Source: Pseudonocardia sp. MH-G8
GTDB taxonomy: Bacteria > Actinomycetota > Actinomycetes > Mycobacteriales > Pseudonocardiaceae
Direction: 5' to 3'
Assembly (NCBI RefSeq): GCF_002262885.1
Contig: NZ_NKYF01000021.1
Span: 1-64,000 of the forward strand
Length of the DNA stretch: 64,000 nt
Part shown: one piece after another, positions 45,241-53,665 of the stretch
How positions within the stretch are numbered: position 1 is the first letter of the stretch
How the letters are laid out: each line of letters opens with the position of its first letter
Notes under the pieces: generated by a model
Told to the model about the DNA's origin: nothing
Database searches by the model: none
Seen by the model: the letters and a program-made list of their open reading frames with translations, nothing else
Made by a program: the position numbers and the translations under genes

Positions 45241-46443
45241 TCAGGAGCTGACGGACGGTCGGTCGGCGGCAGGGCTGGGTCGGCGGGCCCCGAGGGCGTC
45301 GCGCGCGATGATGACGCGCTGGATCTGGTTGGTGCCCTCGTAGATCTGGGTCAGCTTGGAGTCGCGGTAGACCCGCTCGACCGTGGACTCCTTCGTGTAG
45401 CCGAACCCTCCGTGCACCTGAACGGCGTTGCTCGCGGTGCGGACGGCGACATCGGAGGCGAAGAGCTTGGCCATCGACGCCTCGGCGGCGAAGGGCAGGC
45501 CCTGGTCCTTGAGCCGCGCGGCGTGGTGGATGAGCAGGCGGGCGGCCCCGGTCTCGGTCGCCATGTCCGCCAGCATCATCTGCACGGCCTGCTGGTCGCC
45601 GATCGGCCGCCCGAAGGCCTCCCGCTCCTGCGCGTACGCGAGGGAGGCCTGCATCGCCCCGGTCGCGAGGCCGAGGGCGAGGGACGCGATGACGATCCGC
45701 CCGTTGCTGAACGAGCGCAGCACGCTGGGGAGGCCTTCCCCGGGGACGCCCAGCACGGCGGACTCCGGGACGCGCGTCCCGTCGAGGACGATGCCGGCGG
45801 TGGCGAGGCCCCGCATGCCCATCAGCTCGTCCTTGTGCCCGACGACGAATCCCCGGGAGGGGTCGCCGTCGGGGCTCTTCTCCACGAGGAAGGTGGTGAA
45901 GCCGCGCTTGCCCGCCGCGGGGTCGGTCCTGGCGAGCACGACCGCCACGTCGCCGACCGCGCCTGCGGTCATGAAGGCCTTCGTCCCGCTGATCACCCAA
46001 CCGTCGCCGTCGCGCTCGGCATTCGTCCCGATCCCGCTTACGTCGGTGCCAGCGTTCGGCTCGGTCACCGCGATGAGGCAGATGCGCCTGCCCGCGGCGA
46101 TCGCGGGCACGAGCCTGCGACGCTGCTCGTCGTCGCCGGCGCGCGTGATCAGCTCGCTCTGCAGCTTCGCCAGCAGCACCGCGTTGGCCACGGTGCCCGA
46201 GGCCGCGGCGAGCTCCTCGAGCACGAGGCACATCGAGACCTCGTCCATGCCCGCGCCGCCGAACTCCTCGGGCAGGGTGATGCCGAGCAGGCCGATCTCG
46301 GCCATCTCGCCGTAGAGGTCCCACGGGAAGGCGTCGTCCCGGTCGATCTCGGCGGCCCGCCTCGCGACGCGCTCGGTGGCGAACCGCCGGGCGAGGTCGC
46401 GCGCGCTGCGCTGGTCCTCGGTCAGGAACGCGGAAGACGCCAC
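45241..46443 (-). CDS. Acyl-CoA dehydrogenase
   Basis: This 400-residue FAD enzyme has all family regions: N-terminal helical domain, ICLIAVTEPNAGTDVSGI for FAD/substrate binding, HGGFGYTKESTVERVYRDSK, and the catalytic glutamate in QIYEGTNQIQRVIIAR. It introduces the 2,3-double bond of an acyl-CoA, passing electrons to ETF. It lies between the CoA-transferase and MaoC genes with 1-9-bp gaps, giving a compact activation, dehydrogenation and hydration set. Confidence 0.92.
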   Translation of the reverse strand: MASSAFLTEDQRSARDLARRFATERVARRAAEIDRDDAFPWDLYGEMAEIGLLGITLPEEFGGAGMDEVSMCLVLEELAAASGTVANAVLLAKLQSELITRAGDDEQRRRLVPAIAAGRRICLIAVTEPNAGTDVSGIGTNAERDGDGWVISGTKAFMTAGAVGDVAVVLARTDPAAGKRGFTTFLVEKSPDGDPSRGFVVGHKDELMGMRGLATAGIVLDGTRVPESAVLGVPGEGLPSVLRSFSNGRIVIASLALGLATGAMQASLAYAQEREAFGRPIGDQQAVQMMLADMATETGAARLLIHHAARLKDQGLPFAAEASMAKLFASDVAVRTASNAVQVHGGFGYTKESTVERVYRDSKLTQIYEGTNQIQRVIIARDALGARRPSPAADRPSVSS

Positions 46444-46444
46444 G

Positions 46445-46855
46445 TCAGACCCGCTTCAGGATGTGGGTGGCGGCGGAGACGAGCTCCCCGTCCTGGTTGA
46501 ACACCTTGACGTCGGACGTGCACCGCTGCTCCTGCTCGTCGACGTCGGCGACGGTGTAGCGCACGGTCAGGGTGTCGCCGATGAACACCGGCTTGATGAA
46601 GCGCACCCGGTCGTAGCCGTAGGAGACGGTCGGGGGGTTGCCCAGGCTCTCGATGAGCTTCGACGAGCACGTCGACATGAAGGCGATGGACAGCACGCCG
46701 TGCGCGATGCGCTTCCCGTACCGGGTGCCGCTCATGTACTGCTCGTCGACGTGGTTGGGGCTGAGGTCGCCGCTGATCCCGGCGAAGCCGTAGACGTCGG
46801 CCTCTCCGACGGTCTTGCTGAAGGTCGTTTCCATCCCGACTGTTGGCTGCTGCAC
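46445..46855 (-). CDS. MaoC-like (R)-specific enoyl-CoA hydratase
   Basis: This 136-residue hot-dog-fold hydratase has catalytic Asp/His in AGISGDLSPNHVDEQ. It is paralogous to the 32998 protein, sharing FSKTVGE-DVY, GTRYGKRIAHGVL and SYGYDRVRF-KPVFIGD. Here the usual Asn after the catalytic Asp is Ser. The GTG at 46855 follows GAAGGAGCAC. It should hydrate the enoyl-CoA made by the adjacent acyl-CoA dehydrogenase. An 81-bp gap separates it from the upstream LacI gene, with no other gene visible. Confidence 0.87.
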   Translation of the reverse strand: MQQPTVGMETTFSKTVGEADVYGFAGISGDLSPNHVDEQYMSGTRYGKRIAHGVLSIAFMSTCSSKLIESLGNPPTVSYGYDRVRFIKPVFIGDTLTVRYTVADVDEQEQRCTSDVKVFNQDGELVSAATHILKRV

Positions 46856-46936
46856 GTTGTGCTCCTTCTTCTCGGTCGATGGGCAGACGTCACCCGTCGG
46901 GCGACGTGCGATGACGGTGGGGCGGGACGCCCGGCC

Positions 46937-47959
46937 TCAGGGGCGCCGGCTGCTCTCCCGCACCTCGAGGTGGTAGGCGAACTGCCGGACGGGCGCGGCG
47001 ACCTCTCCGGTCGCCATCTCGAGGATGACCTCCATCGCCGCGCGCCCGAACTCGTACTGGGGGAAGCTGACGGAGGTCAGCCGCGGCGAGACCAGCGACG
47101 AGATGGGGATGTCGTCGCAGCCGACCACCACCACGTCCTCGGGCACCCGCCGCCCGTGCTCGGTCACCGCCTGCACCGCCCCGATCGCGGTGTAGTCGTT
47201 GAAGGCCATCACCCCGTCGAACTCCACGCCCTCGCCGAGGGCGGCCCGGGTCGAGGAGTAGCCGGCCTCGACCGAGAAGTCACCCGTCCGCACGAGCCGC
47301 GGGTCGAGCTCCAGCCCGTGCCGCTCGACGGCCTGGCGGTACCCGCGCAGGCGCTCCTTGTTGATGAGCCAGGTGGGCCGCCCGGCGAGGCACAGGATCC
47401 GGGTGCTGCCCTGCTCGACGAGGTGGTCGACGGCCAGCTCGATCGTGCCGGCGTCGTCGACGCGGACCGACGGGCAGTCCAGGCGGTGCGGGCCGATCGC
47501 GACGACGTGGATGCCGTGCCAGGGGAAGTCGGTGAGGTGGGCGTCCTCGTCGATCCCGCCGCCGGCGAACACGATCGCCTCCACCTGCTGGTCGGCCAGC
47601 AGCTCGACGTAGGAGCGTTCCTTCGCCGGCTGGCGGTCGGTGTTGCACAGCACGACGGTGTAGCCGGCCTCCTGCGCCGCGTCCTCCAGACCGCGGGCGA
47701 GCTGGTGGAAGTAGGCATCGGCGATGTCGGGAACCAGCAGGCCGATCGCCCGCGTGTGGCCCTTGCGCAGCGCCACGGCGAGCGAGTTCGGGCGGTACCG
47801 CAGGTCCTTCGCCGCCGCCAGCACGCGCTGCTTCGTGGCCTCGGAGATCGCGACGTCCTGACCGCGCAGCACCCGGGAGACGGTGGTGACCGACACCCCG
47901 GCCCGCTGCGCGACCGCCTTGGCACCCTTCGCGGGGGCGTCCGGTGCGGGATCGGTCAC
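46937..47959 (-). CDS. LacI-family transcriptional repressor
   Basis: This 340-residue repressor has DNA-binding domain KAVAQRAGVSVTTVSRVLRGQDVAIS, hinge LRYRPNSLAVAL and a sugar-binding-protein-like effector domain. It lies inside the leftward operon, overlapping the DapA-family gene stop (GTGA). It would therefore be co-expressed with the genes it controls. The operator GCGCAACCGATTGCGC at 54772-54787, in front of the operon's first gene, fits LacI-family consensus and is its likely site. Confidence 0.88.
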   Translation of the reverse strand: MTDPAPDAPAKGAKAVAQRAGVSVTTVSRVLRGQDVAISEATKQRVLAAAKDLRYRPNSLAVALRKGHTRAIGLLVPDIADAYFHQLARGLEDAAQEAGYTVVLCNTDRQPAKERSYVELLADQQVEAIVFAGGGIDEDAHLTDFPWHGIHVVAIGPHRLDCPSVRVDDAGTIELAVDHLVEQGSTRILCLAGRPTWLINKERLRGYRQAVERHGLELDPRLVRTGDFSVEAGYSSTRAALGEGVEFDGVMAFNDYTAIGAVQAVTEHGRRVPEDVVVVGCDDIPISSLVSPRLTSVSFPQYEFGRAAMEVILEMATGEVAAPVRQFAYHLEVRESSRRP

Positions 47960-48882
47960 GACCGGACACCGGCCGGGAGCAGACCGGCTTCGGAGAGCGC
48001 CCGCCGCAGGTCGGCGCGTTCGGCCTCGGTGACCGGGACCAGCGGCGCCCGCACGGTGGTCGTGAGCTCGGCGCCGAGCATGACGAGCTGCTCCTTCATG
48101 CGCGCGTACATGTTGGGCATCGGGTCCCGGTAGACCACTGCGGTGAGCGTCTGGAGCCGACCGTAGACCTCCCGCGCGCCGGCGAGGTCACCTGCGGCGA
48201 CCCTCTCGTACAGCTGCGCCTGCAGCCCGGCGACCACGCTGCCGTGACCGGACAGGATGCCGTCCGCGCCGAGCGCCAGCGTCGGCAGCAGGTTCGTGCT
48301 GAAGCTGCTCAGCATGGTGACCTCGTGGCCCGCCGACCGCGCGATGCCGAGGTTGCGCTCGTACACGCGGATGTCCAGGCTCCACTCCTTGATCGCCACC
48401 ACGGCGTCGAGGGTGCAGATCCGCTCCAGCAGCTGCGCGCCGTACTGCATCCCCGTGAAGTCGGGGTAGACGAAGGCGACCAGCGGCAGCGGGACCGTGC
48501 TCGCGACGTGCTCGAAATGGCGCAGTGCTGCCGCCGGATCGGCGTCGTGGGCGAGCGAGTCCGGGGGGAGCACCAGCAGCGCGTCGGCGCCCGCTGCGCG
48601 CGCGTCGCCCGCGTACGCCGCCGCCTCGCGGTGGTCGCGGGCGTGGATGCCGCAGATGACGGGCACCCGCCCGGCCACCGTCGCGACGGCGATGTCCACG
48701 GCCCGCCGCCGCTCCCCCCGGCTCAGGGTCGAGACCTCCGCCGCGTGCCCGTTGCAGGTCAGCCCGCGGACGCCGGGCGTGGAGACGAGCTGCTCCAGGT
48801 GGGCGGCGTAGGCCGTCTCGTCGATGCTCCCGTCGGGGTGCATCGGCAGGATGCACGCCGGGATGACTCCGCTCAGCTTCAT
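47956..48882 (-). CDS. DapA-family lyase/aldolase (dihydrodipicolinate synthase-like)
   Basis: This is a 308-residue class I aldolase-fold protein. Its Schiff-base lysine is in VVAIKEWS, the catalytic tyrosine in FVYPDFTG, and the N-terminal CNGHAAEVSTLS replaces the GTTGE loop. In this family non-DapA members include 2-keto-3-deoxygluconate aldolase, 5-keto-4-deoxyglucarate dehydratase and trans-o-hydroxybenzylidenepyruvate aldolase. Beside GH88 and TRAP genes, a role in unsaturated-uronate breakdown (KDG-type) is a fair guess. An aldolase acting on the aglycone is also possible. Confidence 0.8.
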   Translation of the reverse strand: MKLSGVIPACILPMHPDGSIDETAYAAHLEQLVSTPGVRGLTCNGHAAEVSTLSRGERRRAVDIAVATVAGRVPVICGIHARDHREAAAYAGDARAAGADALLVLPPDSLAHDADPAAALRHFEHVASTVPLPLVAFVYPDFTGMQYGAQLLERICTLDAVVAIKEWSLDIRVYERNLGIARSAGHEVTMLSSFSTNLLPTLALGADGILSGHGSVVAGLQAQLYERVAAGDLAGAREVYGRLQTLTAVVYRDPMPNMYARMKEQLVMLGAELTTTVRAPLVPVTEAERADLRRALSEAGLLPAGVRS

Positions 48883-48918
48883 GTGTTCCTCACTACCGTT
48901 CGCTACCTGTCGTCGACG

Positions 48919-50256
48919 TCAAGGGCAGATGAAGCCATCGCCGCCCGGTGCGGGGAAGCAGCCCGCGGCCTGCGGGGTGAGCAGGCGCGGCAGCCACAGC
49001 GAGATCTCCGGGAAGAACACCAGCAGTGCGATGACGCCGAAGAAGATGCCGTACAGCGGCACCGATCGCCGCACCCCGGAGTAGAAGCTGACCTTCGCGA
49101 AGTACGTGGAGAGCAGCAGCGAGAGGCCGTAGGGCGGGGTGATCAGGCCCAGCGCGAGTGTGACGATGACGACCACGCCCATGTGGATCGGGTTGACGTC
49201 GCCCTGTTCCTGCAGCGTCGCAATGATCGGCATCAGCACGATGATCGCGGGGATGGCGTCGACGAACTGTCCGATGACGACGAGCATCACCACGACCGTG
49301 AGCAGGATGCCGATCGACTCCTCGCCCGCGACAGCGAGCACGACGTCGGACACGGCCTCGGCCCCGCCGAGGTAGGTGAACAGCCAGGCGAACGCGGAGG
49401 CCGCGGCGACCGCGATGAGCGGGAGCGCGTAGAGGACGGCGGCGTTGACGAAGTCCCGCGGGAGCCGGGGGAGGTGCTTGCGCGCGGTCAGCGGGATCAG
49501 CACGATGATCACGAAGACGGCAGCGATCATGCCGGCCTCGGTGGGGGTGAAGGCCCCGCCCAGGATGCCGCCCATGATGATCAGCGGGATCATCATCGGC
49601 AGCGCGCTGCCCTTCGCGGCACCCGCGATCTCACGGAACGACGCCCGTGGCCGGGGCTCGCCCGCGTGCACGAAGAAGTAGGCGTACAGCATCAGGCCGG
49701 CACCGATCATGAGTCCGGGAACGGCGCCACCGAGGAACAGCCCGGCGATCGACACGCCGCCCGCCGCGCCGTAGACGACCGCGAGGATGCTCGGCGGGAT
49801 CATGTTGGCGATCGTCGACGAGGCGGCGATCAGCGCCGCCGCGCTCGCCATGTCGTAGCCCTCCTTGCGCATGGCAGGCAGGAGGACCTTCGCGTTGGCG
49901 GCGACATCGGCGGTCGAGGAGCCCGACACCCCGGCGAACAGGATGCTGAACAGGGAGTCCACCTGGGCGAGGCTGCTGCGGATGTGGCCCACCAGGGACT
50001 GCACGAACCGGATGATCTTCGCAGTGACGTCCGTGGAGTGCATGAGCTCGGCCACGAGCAGGAAGAAGGGCAGTGCCAGGAGCGGGACGCTGTTGACGCC
50101 GTTGAACAGCTGCGAGACGACGGCCTCGAAGCCCGCCCCGGACAGCGCGGTGCCGACGAGGACCGCCCCGATCAGCGCGAACGCGACGGGCGTGCCGAGG
50201 AAGGACAGGCCGAGGAAGAGCCCCAGCATCACGAGGATGACGACGTCGTTGCTCAT
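48919..50256 (-). CDS. dctM: TRAP transporter large permease (DctM)
   Basis: This 445-residue protein has about 12 membrane segments and DctM motifs such as LFAGVSGSSTADVAA, GAFTPTEAGMIAA and LGLITPPYGLSLLL. TRAP importers use an ion gradient, usually for organic acids, uronates or sialic acid. The ATG at 50256 overlaps the dctQ stop (ATGA); the open frame upstream of it is not membrane-like. It works with DctQ (50253-50855) and the binding protein DctP at 53658. Confidence 0.92.
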   Translation of the reverse strand: MSNDVVILVMLGLFLGLSFLGTPVAFALIGAVLVGTALSGAGFEAVVSQLFNGVNSVPLLALPFFLLVAELMHSTDVTAKIIRFVQSLVGHIRSSLAQVDSLFSILFAGVSGSSTADVAANAKVLLPAMRKEGYDMASAAALIAASSTIANMIPPSILAVVYGAAGGVSIAGLFLGGAVPGLMIGAGLMLYAYFFVHAGEPRPRASFREIAGAAKGSALPMMIPLIIMGGILGGAFTPTEAGMIAAVFVIIVLIPLTARKHLPRLPRDFVNAAVLYALPLIAVAAASAFAWLFTYLGGAEAVSDVVLAVAGEESIGILLTVVVMLVVIGQFVDAIPAIIVLMPIIATLQEQGDVNPIHMGVVVIVTLALGLITPPYGLSLLLSTYFAKVSFYSGVRRSVPLYGIFFGVIALLVFFPEISLWLPRLLTPQAAGCFPAPGGDGFICP

Positions 50257-50855
50257 GAGACCGGGCCGTCGAGTTCGGCGGCGCGCAGCGCCTGCTCGCG
50301 GGGGTCGTGCGTGGCGCCCTCGAAGCCCGTGCGCCAGCCCTTCACGAGTCGCTCGACGGCGAAGACCGCGGACAGGACGGCGAAGACCGGGACGGCCCCC
50401 GTGAGGTACGCCAGCGGGAGCCCGGTGACCGGGAGCAGGTTGCCGAAACCCTGCTGGAAGACGCGGAACCCGGTGACGGCCACGGTCACCGTGATGCCGA
50501 TCATCACCAGGCTGTTGAACGTCTCCATGGCGAGCCTGCGGCGTCCGGCCATCGAGGTCGTGACGGACGTGAGGTAGATGTGCTCGTTGCGGCGCAGGGC
50601 CACCGCGGCGCCGAGGAACAGGCCCCACACGAAGGCGATGAGCGTGGCCTCCTGCAGCCACAACCACGGTGCGCCGAGCGTGCGGGTGAGCACGTCGAGC
50701 AGGACGGTGCAGGTGAACGTGAACAGGAGCAGCCCGCACACGCACAGGAGGACGAGCTCGACCGCGTCGAGCGCGCGCACCTTGAGGTGGCGCTCCTCCT
50801 GGGAGATCAGGCTGTTGCCGGCGAGGAACTCCGCGACGGTAACCACCTGCGTCAC
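50253..50855 (-). CDS. dctQ: TRAP transporter small permease (DctQ)
   Basis: This 200-residue protein has four hydrophobic segments (for example LDAVELVLLCVCGLLLFTFTC) and the DctQ-family pattern RTLGAPWLWLQEATLIAFVWGLFLGAAVALRRNEHI. The GTG at 50855 overlaps the stop of the GH88 gene (GTGA), which excludes the long upstream open frame. It pairs with DctM to form the TRAP membrane complex. Confidence 0.88.
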   Translation of the reverse strand: MTQVVTVAEFLAGNSLISQEERHLKVRALDAVELVLLCVCGLLLFTFTCTVLLDVLTRTLGAPWLWLQEATLIAFVWGLFLGAAVALRRNEHIYLTSVTTSMAGRRRLAMETFNSLVMIGITVTVAVTGFRVFQQGFGNLLPVTGLPLAYLTGAVPVFAVLSAVFAVERLVKGWRTGFEGATHDPREQALRAAELDGPVS

Positions 50856-52057
50856 CCCCGCCCTGCTGCGTCGGCGGGTGCGGTGCACCGGTCGGCCCGC
50901 CCGCCGAGCACCGTGGCCAGGGGCAGCGCCCCGTGCGCCACGGCCATCGCCAGCGCGTAGTAGAAGTCGCCCCACGCCGTGGCGCCGTCGACGCCCCGGC
51001 CGTGCGGCACCGAGTAGCACGAGTGCAGCAGCACGCCGTCGACGTCGTCCTGCCGGTTTAGGGCGGATCGGGTGAGGGTGGCGAGCAGCTGCCGTGCGGA
51101 GGTGTCGAACCGGTCGCGGGCCGCCGGGTCCGGGTGGTGGGTGCCGAGGATCAGGTACCCGAGAGCGACGGCGGCGCCCGCGCTCGCGTCCGGAGGCGCC
51201 TCGGCCGAGCGGTCGGCGAAGTCCCACGGGGGAACGGCGTCGAGCGGGCTCATCCGCTCGTAGTAGGCAGCGGCACGCTCCGCGGCGGCCAGCAGCTCCG
51301 GCTCGCCGCAGGCCGCGTAGGCCCAGGCCAGCCCGCAGATCGCCCAGCCGGAGCCGCGCGACCACGCGGAGGCCGGCGACGCGCCCTGCAGCGTCGACTC
51401 GGCCAGGAAGGCGCCGGAGACCGGGTCGAGATCCATGAGGTGCACGGTCGAGCCGTCGGGCCGCACGAGCAGGCGGGCCGAGGTGCGGGCGTGCTGCCGG
51501 GCGACCTCGAGGAGGCGGGGGTCCCCCGTCAGGTCGTGGGCCCACCACAGCAGCGGCAGGTTCATCAGCGTGTCGATGGTGCTGGTCCCGGCCCCGCGCA
51601 GCTCGCCGACCGGACCGAAGGCCTGGATGTAGCGGCCGGGCTCGTTGAACCGTCGCACCGTCATCCGCGCGGCGTCGAGGGCGGGTGCGACGTCCTTCTC
51701 GTCCAGGAAGCCGCACTGGTAGCCGAGGGCGAGGCTGGAATGGAAGAGGAACCCGAGGTCGTGCGTGGTGTGGTCGCACGCGCGCTCGCGCAGGTCGATC
51801 AGCTTGGCCCGGGCGCGGTCGGCGGGCGCGTCGTCCTGCAGCCCGCGAGCCGCGAGCCACATCGTCCCGAACCAGAACCCGGCGGTCCAGTTGCCGTGTT
51901 CGTAGCTCGCGCCGTCCCACGAACTGACCGCCGAGGCGTCGAGCAGCTCCCATGCACCCTTCTCGCTGCAGTGGGGGTAGTGCCGATCGGGGTGCCGGCG
52001 GGTCCGCCGCTCTTCGCGTCGGGCTGCCGCCAGGTAGTCGGACCAGTCCTGGTTCAC
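50852..52057 (-). CDS. GH88-family unsaturated uronyl hydrolase-like protein (second copy)
   Basis: This 401-residue (alpha/alpha)6-barrel protein differs in detail from the 42869 protein but shares GH88 landmarks: GNWTAGFWFGTMWLAA, a conserved Asp in STIDTLMNLPLLWWA, AWSRGSGWAI and PPWDFADR followed by DASAGAAVALGYL. The GTG at 52057 (GTG-AAC-CAG) is chosen because GGAAGGACC lies about 8 bases upstream. Two different GH88-like enzymes in one operon suggest two linkages or two aglycones are handled. It lies between the dctQ and enoyl-CoA hydratase genes. Confidence 0.8.
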   Translation of the reverse strand: MNQDWSDYLAAARREERRTRRHPDRHYPHCSEKGAWELLDASAVSSWDGASYEHGNWTAGFWFGTMWLAARGLQDDAPADRARAKLIDLRERACDHTTHDLGFLFHSSLALGYQCGFLDEKDVAPALDAARMTVRRFNEPGRYIQAFGPVGELRGAGTSTIDTLMNLPLLWWAHDLTGDPRLLEVARQHARTSARLLVRPDGSTVHLMDLDPVSGAFLAESTLQGASPASAWSRGSGWAICGLAWAYAACGEPELLAAAERAAAYYERMSPLDAVPPWDFADRSAEAPPDASAGAAVALGYLILGTHHPDPAARDRFDTSARQLLATLTRSALNRQDDVDGVLLHSCYSVPHGRGVDGATAWGDFYYALAMAVAHGALPLATVLGGRADRCTAPADAAGRG

Positions 52058-52091
52058 CGGTGGGGTCCTTCCGCGTCGGGGTCTCGTGGTG

Positions 52092-52892
52092 TCATCGGTG
52101 CGCGAACCGGGGTGGGCGGGAGTCGAGGAAGGCGCGGACACCCTCCTGTGCGTCCGCGGTGCCGAACAGCCCGGCGATGAGCTCCGCCTCCAGCTCCTGG
52201 CCGGCACGGGCGCCGTGGGCGAGCCCGTGGTCCACGGCCCGTTTGATCGCCTGGACCGCCATGGCGGGCAGCTGCGCGATCCGCCCGGCCAGCTGCAGGG
52301 CGACGTCCTCGGCGGTGCCGGCCGGCGCGACCTCGTCGACGAGCCCGAGCGCTGCCGCCCGCTCGGCGTCGACGGTCTCGCCGAGGAGCATCAGGCGCTT
52401 GGCCTGGGACGGAGCGATGAGGCGGGGGAGCCGGGAGGTTCCGCCGCCCGAGGGGAACACGCCCAGCTTGACCTCGGGGAGGCCGAGCCGGGCGCCGGCG
52501 TCGGCCACCCGCAGGTCGCACGCGAGGGCCAGCTCGAGCCCGCCGCCGAGCACGTGGCCGGTCAGGGCCGCCACGACGGGCTGGGGGAGGCCGGCGATCG
52601 CGTCGTAGCAGGCGTGCTCGTGCTGCGCGCGGCGCCGGCCCGCGGCCGCGTCGACGGGGAACTCGCGGATGTCCGACCCCACCGAGAACGCGCGCTCGCC
52701 GGCGCCGGTGAGCACCACCGCGCGCACCGACCGGTCGTCGCGGATGTCGTCCGCGATCCTGTGCAGATCGCCGCGCAGCTGCGAGGTGAGCAGGTTCAAC
52801 GGCGGGTTCGAGACCCGGACGACCGCGACCGGGCCGTGCGACGAGACGTCGACCGACGGTGTCGTCGCCGGGGTTCCTTCCACGCCGGTCAC
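52092..52892 (-). CDS. Enoyl-CoA hydratase/isomerase family protein
   Basis: This 266-residue crotonase-fold protein has oxyanion segments GERAFSVGSDIREF and GHVLGGGLELALACDLR. The catalytic region is LPEVKLGVFPSGGGTSRLPRL. The start is ambiguous: GTG 52892 overlaps the SDR stop (GTGA, the pattern of this operon), while an ATG at 52904 is also in frame. It would act beside the acyl-CoA dehydrogenase of the same operon. Having both an (S)-type crotonase and an (R)-type MaoC hydratase in one operon suggests two hydration steps or a crotonase-type C-C cleavage. Confidence 0.85.
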   Translation of the reverse strand: MTGVEGTPATTPSVDVSSHGPVAVVRVSNPPLNLLTSQLRGDLHRIADDIRDDRSVRAVVLTGAGERAFSVGSDIREFPVDAAAGRRRAQHEHACYDAIAGLPQPVVAALTGHVLGGGLELALACDLRVADAGARLGLPEVKLGVFPSGGGTSRLPRLIAPSQAKRLMLLGETVDAERAAALGLVDEVAPAGTAEDVALQLAGRIAQLPAMAVQAIKRAVDHGLAHGARAGQELEAELIAGLFGTADAQEGVRAFLDSRPPRFAHR

Positions 52893-53665
52893 CGGGCCCG
52901 CCATCCGCCGTCGATGACGAGCACCTGGCCGGTGATGTAGTCGGAGGCCGGGCTGGCGAGGAACACGAACAGCCCTTCGAGGTCCTCGGGCTTCGCGAAG
53001 CGTCCGAGCGGGATCCGCCCGAGCAGCTCCTCGGTCCGGGCCGGCTCGCCCCAGATGTAGGGGCCGGTCATCGCCGTGTCGACGTAGCCCGGGGCGACGA
53101 CGTTCGCGCGGATCCCGTGGACGCCGACCTCCGAGGCCAGGCTGACGGTGTACTGGGACACCGCGCCCTTCGTCGTGGCGTAGGCCGTGCGCCGCTCCAG
53201 GCCGGTGACCGAGCCGAGCGACCCGACGTTGATGACCTTGCCGTAGCGCTGCTCGATCATCGTGGGCAGGAACCGCTGGGTGACGCCGACGGTGCCGCCG
53301 ACGTTCACGTCCCACATGACCTGCAGGTCCGCGAGCGTCAGCTCGTCGATCGGGGTGCGGCGGATGACGCCGGCGCAGTTCGCGACCACGGAGACGGGTC
53401 CGCGGTCGGTGGCCTCCTCGACGAGCCGGTCGAGGTCGGCCTCGTCGGTGACGCTGCCGGCGACCGCGACGACCTCGCTGCCGTCGGCGCGGATCGCGGT
53501 GGCAGCGTCCTCGAGCTCGGCGGCGAGCAGGTCGAACATCACGACGACCGCTCCCCGCCGGGCCATCGCGCGGGACGCCGCGAACCCGATGCCGCGGGCC
53601 GCGCCGGTGACGACTGCGACGGCGCCGTCCAGGTCGAACACGTCGCCGCGCCGTGCGTCAGCCAT
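52889..53665 (-). CDS. SDR-family oxidoreductase (KduD/FabG-like)
   Basis: This 258-residue classical short-chain dehydrogenase has TGAARGIG, ANCAGV, catalytic Ser in NVGSLGSVTG and YATTK, and ends in DGGW like gluconate-5-dehydrogenase/KduD proteins. It lacks the mycofactocin-type insertion, so it should use exchangeable NAD(P). Placed after the TRAP binding-protein gene (8-bp overlap), it may oxidise or reduce a deoxy-keto-uronate. A 3-hydroxyacyl-CoA step is also possible. Confidence 0.83.
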   Translation of the reverse strand: MADARRGDVFDLDGAVAVVTGAARGIGFAASRAMARRGAVVVMFDLLAAELEDAATAIRADGSEVVAVAGSVTDEADLDRLVEEATDRGPVSVVANCAGVIRRTPIDELTLADLQVMWDVNVGGTVGVTQRFLPTMIEQRYGKVINVGSLGSVTGLERRTAYATTKGAVSQYTVSLASEVGVHGIRANVVAPGYVDTAMTGPYIWGEPARTEELLGRIPLGRFAKPEDLEGLFVFLASPASDYITGQVLVIDGGWRAR